Assembly: GCF_000092305.1 (NCBI RefSeq)
Contig: NC_014122.1
Span: 496,001 to 560,000, forward strand
DNA length: 64,000 nt
Direction: 5' to 3'
From: Methanocaldococcus infernus ME
GTDB lineage: Archaea > AGJL01 > Methanococci > Methanococcales > Methanocaldococcaceae
Shown here: in pieces, positions 61,452-64,000 of the stretch
Numbering within the stretch: the stretch's first letter is position 1
Layout: each line of letters begins with the position of its first letter
Position numbers and translations under genes: made by a program
Notes under the pieces: model-generated
The model's input: only the letters and a program-made list of their open reading frames with translations
The model's database searches: none
What the model was told of the DNA's origin: nothing

Positions 61452-62105
61452 TTAAAATACTCTTCCTTCTAAGATCCCTAATTTCTGTTTATGCTTATCC
61501 ATAGTTCTTGTAAAGTTCAGGCTCCTTAGAGCTTCAAATGTTGCCATTGCAAAGTTATAGGTTGTTCTTGTTTCTCCAAAGGTTTTGGTCCAAACATCCT
61601 TAACTCCAGCTAAGCCTAACACAGCCTTAGCTACATCTCCAGCTACTAAACCAACTCCTCTTGGAGCTGGGAGTAAAATGATAGCTGTACTTCCACACTT
61701 ACCATAACCCTTATAAGGAACTGAGTGAGGTGTTCCACAACCACACTCCCAGGAACCACAACCTCTTCTAACTCTAATGATATTCTTCTTAGCCTGAGCT
61801 ATTGCCTTTCTTATTGCTGGACCAACCTCTTTAGCCTTCCCTTTTCCAACCCCAACATAACCATTTCTGTTACCAACAACCACTGTAGCTCTAAACCTTG
61901 CTCTTCTTCCAGACTTGTGCATTCTCTGAACTAACTTAACGTCTAAAACCTTCTCTTCTAAATCTGGAAGTAAGGCATCAACTATCTCAGGCTCTAAGAT
62001 TGGAAGGTTATTGTCTAAGATGTAGTCTATATCTGTTATCTCTCCCTCTTTAACCATTCTTCCAACAGCTGTTTTTGGTTCCCACTCTTCTATGTTGAAC
62101 CTCAT
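61452..62105 (-). CDS. rps5: Ribosomal protein S5 (uS5)
   Basis: A 217-residue archaeal S5. [20 protein letters not shown] and [20 protein letters not shown] form the RNA-binding domain, and [20 protein letters not shown] the second domain. S5 takes part in decoding accuracy. Ribosomal spc cluster. Confidence 0.97.
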   Translation of the reverse strand: MRFNIEEWEPKTAVGRMVKEGEITDIDYILDNNLPILEPEIVDALLPDLEEKVLDVKLVQRMHKSGRRARFRATVVVGNRNGYVGVGKGKAKEVGPAIRKAIAQAKKNIIRVRRGCGSWECGCGTPHSVPYKGYGKCGSTAIILLPAPRGVGLVAGDVAKAVLGLAGVKDVWTKTFGETRTTYNFAMATFEALRSLNFTRTMDKHKQKLGILEGRVF

Positions 62106-62116
62106 AGTTTCACCTT

Positions 62117-62704
62117 TTAGAACATGCTGTCTATCTTAGCCTTTATTTCTTCAAAGTGTTCAGGTAACTTTTCAGGAGGTAAGCCCTTCTCTAAATACTT
62201 TGAGAACTGTCTTCTGTATTTTTCTTCATCCTCTTCCTTTAAAAGCTCAGCATAAGCCTTTATATGCTCTCCTCTTATCCTTTCTTCACTTGGTAATATG
62301 TCTTCTCCATGAGGAACCTCTAACCCAGCATCTAAGGCTCCTTTTAGTATAGCGAATAAGGCATTTCCTTTAGTAGCTCTATGTAATCCAATATCTAAAA
62401 CAGCCTCTTTGTAACCCTTCTGTAAAGCCTTCTTTCCTAAGAGGTAGCCAGTTAAGTAAGCTGAGCATAAGTTTCCAGTATGTCCCTTGTAACCAAGCTT
62501 TATTAACTCTCTTGAGTGGGCTGAAACTACTGTTCTATCTCCCTTCTCATCATATTCTACAATCTGAGCTATACAGTGGTTTAGTGTTCTCCTTGCCACC
62601 AATCTTGGCTTTCTTGAGAGTAACAATCTTAACCTCTTTCTGTAATCTGTCTTAGCCTCTCTTCTTCTTCTGAACTTAACCCTGTAAGTTGGCCCATGTG
62701 CCAT
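62117..62704 (-). CDS. rpl18: Ribosomal protein L18 (uL18)
   Basis: A 195-residue archaeal L18: [20 protein letters not shown] at the N-terminus and [20 protein letters not shown] in the core. It binds 5S rRNA in the central protuberance. The start follows AAGGTGAAACACTT. Confidence 0.97.
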   Translation of the reverse strand: MAHGPTYRVKFRRRREAKTDYRKRLRLLLSRKPRLVARRTLNHCIAQIVEYDEKGDRTVVSAHSRELIKLGYKGHTGNLCSAYLTGYLLGKKALQKGYKEAVLDIGLHRATKGNALFAILKGALDAGLEVPHGEDILPSEERIRGEHIKAYAELLKEEDEEKYRRQFSKYLEKGLPPEKLPEHFEEIKAKIDSMF

Positions 62705-62727
62705 AAGTGTTTCACCTTAAAAATTTT

Positions 62728-63177
62728 TTATTGTTTTAAAAGCTCATGTTCTTTTAGGTATAAGTATAAGTGTGATCTACTTCTGAATGCTCCTCCTTTT
62801 GCCATTCTGTAAAGTTTTCTATAAGTTTTTCTGTCTATCTTATTCTTCTCTTTTAACTCTTTTAATGTCTTTCTTAAAGCTCTTATTGTGTTCATCCACT
62901 TCTCTTTTGGTGGAGTTCTTGCTCCCTTAGCCCCTCTCCTTGATCCTGGTCCTCTTCTTCTTCCCTTCTTTCTCTGCTCTTTCAACTTCTTAACTCTTGC
63001 TGAACTTATTCCCTTCTTTTGTAATTTTCTAATAATTCCTTTTTTTATTAAAACTCTTATGTCATCCTTACTTAAAGCAGATTTAACCTCATCTAAGTGT
63101 TCAGGGTCGATCCAAACTCTGTCAAGGCCACATTTCAATATCTCAGCAGCCATTCTTCTCTGAACTGAGACATCCAT
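62728..63177 (-). CDS. rpl19e: Ribosomal protein L19e (eL19)
   Basis: A 149-residue basic protein: MDVSVQRRMAAEILKCGLDR, VWIDPEHLDEVKSALSKDDI and REKQRKKGRRRGPGSRRG-like KKLKEQRKKGRRRGPGSRRG are typical. It is specific to archaea and eukaryotes and lies between L32e and L18 as in other archaea. Confidence 0.97.
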   Translation of the reverse strand: MDVSVQRRMAAEILKCGLDRVWIDPEHLDEVKSALSKDDIRVLIKKGIIRKLQKKGISSARVKKLKEQRKKGRRRGPGSRRGAKGARTPPKEKWMNTIRALRKTLKELKEKNKIDRKTYRKLYRMAKGGAFRSRSHLYLYLKEHELLKQ

Positions 63178-63179
63178 AT

Positions 63180-63590
63180 TTACTCACCCTTAGCCAACTT
63201 TAACAACTCTTCCTGTTTCTCTTCAGAGATGTTTAATATTCTTATTCCCAACTCTTTTGCTCTCTTTATAATTTCAATTTTCTTCCTCTTCCCAACTGTT
63301 GAGGCTATTCTTGCTCCCTGTGTTTTTGGGTCTAACTTCTCTAACTCTTTAACGTTGTGAACTAACACATCCTCTAAACCAGATGGGTGGAGATATCTAA
63401 CAGCCTTAGGCATTCTGTAACCTATCTCAACAACTGGAGGCTTTTCCTTCCACTTTAATCTCATCTTACTGTGTCTTCCCTTAGGTCTTCTCCACTTCTC
63501 TCCTAACCTCTTATGCCTATGGGCTTCTTGCCTTATAAAGTCAGGCTTTTTCATTTTCATTTTAAATTTTAGTCTTAATAGTCTGTCCAT
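63180..63590 (-). CDS. rpl32e: Ribosomal protein L32e (eL32)
   Basis: A 136-residue basic protein. [20 protein letters not shown] and [20 protein letters not shown] are the eL32 signature. The start follows GGTGAGGATTTT. It lies downstream of L6 and 2 nt before L19e. Confidence 0.96.
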   Translation of the reverse strand: MDRLLRLKFKMKMKKPDFIRQEAHRHKRLGEKWRRPKGRHSKMRLKWKEKPPVVEIGYRMPKAVRYLHPSGLEDVLVHNVKELEKLDPKTQGARIASTVGKRKKIEIIKRAKELGIRILNISEEKQEELLKLAKGE

Positions 63591-63602
63591 AAAATCCTCA
63601 CC

Positions 63603-64000
63603 TTAAATAGCTTTTCCAGCTTTCTCCACTATATAAATTCCATCCTGGAAGACTCTTGGGTCTCTATCCTTAATCTTTGTAGCCTGCTCTATGTTAGCAG
63701 CTGTTTGTCCAACCTTCTCTTTATCTATTCCAGTGACTATAACATCTTCTCCCTGAACTTTAACAGTAACCCCTTCCAAGATCTTAGCCTTCCTTGGGTG
63801 TTTCTCTCCTAAGAAGTTCTCTATGATAACTTCATCTCCTTTAACATAAACCTTCATTGGGAAGTGAGCATATCTTATCTTTAACTTGTATGTGAAGCCT
63901 TCAGTAACTCCCTTGATCATGTTATTTATATGTGCTCTAATGGTTCCAATCATAGCCTTATCCTTCTTTTTTGGGTAGTGACAATAGATGACAATCTCAT
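63603..64000 (-). CDS. rpl6: Ribosomal protein L6 (uL6), partial, 5' end outside window
   Basis: The frame is open to the right edge: the codons before [20 protein letters not shown] read [15 protein letters not shown], so the true start lies beyond 64000. [20 protein letters not shown] and the C-terminal [19 protein letters not shown] match archaeal L6 (about 180 residues); some 130 are visible. L6 lies near the GTPase centre. It is the first gene seen of the minus-strand spc-type cluster. Confidence 0.95.
   Translation of the reverse strand, partial: EIVIYCHYPKKKDKAMIGTIRAHINNMIKGVTEGFTYKLKIRYAHFPMKVYVKGDEVIIENFLGEKHPRKAKILEGVTVKVQGEDVIVTGIDKEKVGQTAANIEQATKIKDRDPRVFQDGIYIVEKAGKAI

Overview
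The window is AT-rich, densely packed archaeal DNA, best explained as the chromosome of a hyperthermophilic methanogen of the genus Methanocaldococcus. The evidence is methanogen-specific genes (mmp10, cfbD, cofD, probable hcgG), archaeal ribosomal and translation genes, a selenocysteine-encoding selD with an archaeal SECIS, a GC-rich 7S SRP RNA, GGTGA-type ribosome binding sites, and blocks resembling M. jannaschii gene order (secY-adkA-DUF106; hisE-ribH; a glycosyltransferase before cofD; L3-L4-L23-L2-S19 ending at S19). A nitrate transporter plus assimilatory nitrate reductase, which I do not associate with M. jannaschii, suggests a nitrate-using species such as M. infernus; that species guess is inference only.

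Layout. 1-4388: a minus-strand operon (Trm-G10, membrane protein, HTH regulator, MetE-like), an RNA-binding UPF0201 gene, and the metal transporter genes cbiMNQ. 4546-9957: a lipoprotein, a hydrogenase maturation protease, a small ORF, then nifB, a radical SAM/TRAM protein, the GTPase Nog1 and a NikR-like regulator. 10050-13698: a nitrate assimilation unit (narK-nasA) behind two NrpR-type operators. 13762-14924: ndk, a tiny type IV pilin-like gene and a UPF0200 kinase. 14921-18431: minus-strand S8e, TrpRS, PyrK and TrmI. 18497-26814: Fbp aldolase/phosphatase, DUF211, a broken DUF2283 gene, F430 biosynthesis cfbD, a flavoprotein, an XPD-like helicase, acylphosphatase, a glycosyltransferase and cofD. 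26806-29933: LeuRS and UPF0212. 30142-33465: first half of the S10-type ribosomal operon. 33516-37430: an accessory island with a HepT/MntA pair whose toxin is interrupted by TGA, a YlqF-like GTPase, an 11-repeat CRISPR array without cas genes, a long AT-rich leader, the SRP RNA and a decayed gene. 37479-46501: YfcE, ferredoxin, PurO, two H/ACA guide RNAs, BioA, WecC, aminotransferase, Pth2 with a C/D guide RNA in its leader, NUDIX, TFS, Dph2, a compositionally odd ATPase, HisE and RibH. 46601-52751: selD with SECIS, a HIGH-family nucleotidyltransferase, probable HcgG, TiaS and enolase. 52837-57832: Nob1, a membrane-anchored protein, Mmp10, THEP1, Nmd3 and a rRNA methyltransferase. 57839-64000: minus-strand spc-type operon (L6, L32e, L19e, L18, S5, L30, L15, SecY, AdkA, DUF106).

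The most striking observation is in selD. The 18 bases that begin 9 nt after the UGA-Sec codon are perfectly complementary to 18 bases spanning the stop codon, just upstream of the 3'-UTR SECIS. Pairing would loop out the whole reading frame and place the UGA and the SECIS at the same end of one helix, with the helix at the distance typical of recoding stimulators. Other notable signals are the paired GGAA-N6-TTCC-like operators of the nitrate operon, guide RNAs packed into gene ends and leaders, a HEPN toxin cut off before its catalytic motif, and a short CpG-rich patch in an otherwise CpG-poor genome.

Limits: all names come from reading motifs and family resemblance by eye; no database search, folding program or composition statistic was run. 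Start codons were chosen by Shine-Dalgarno placement.
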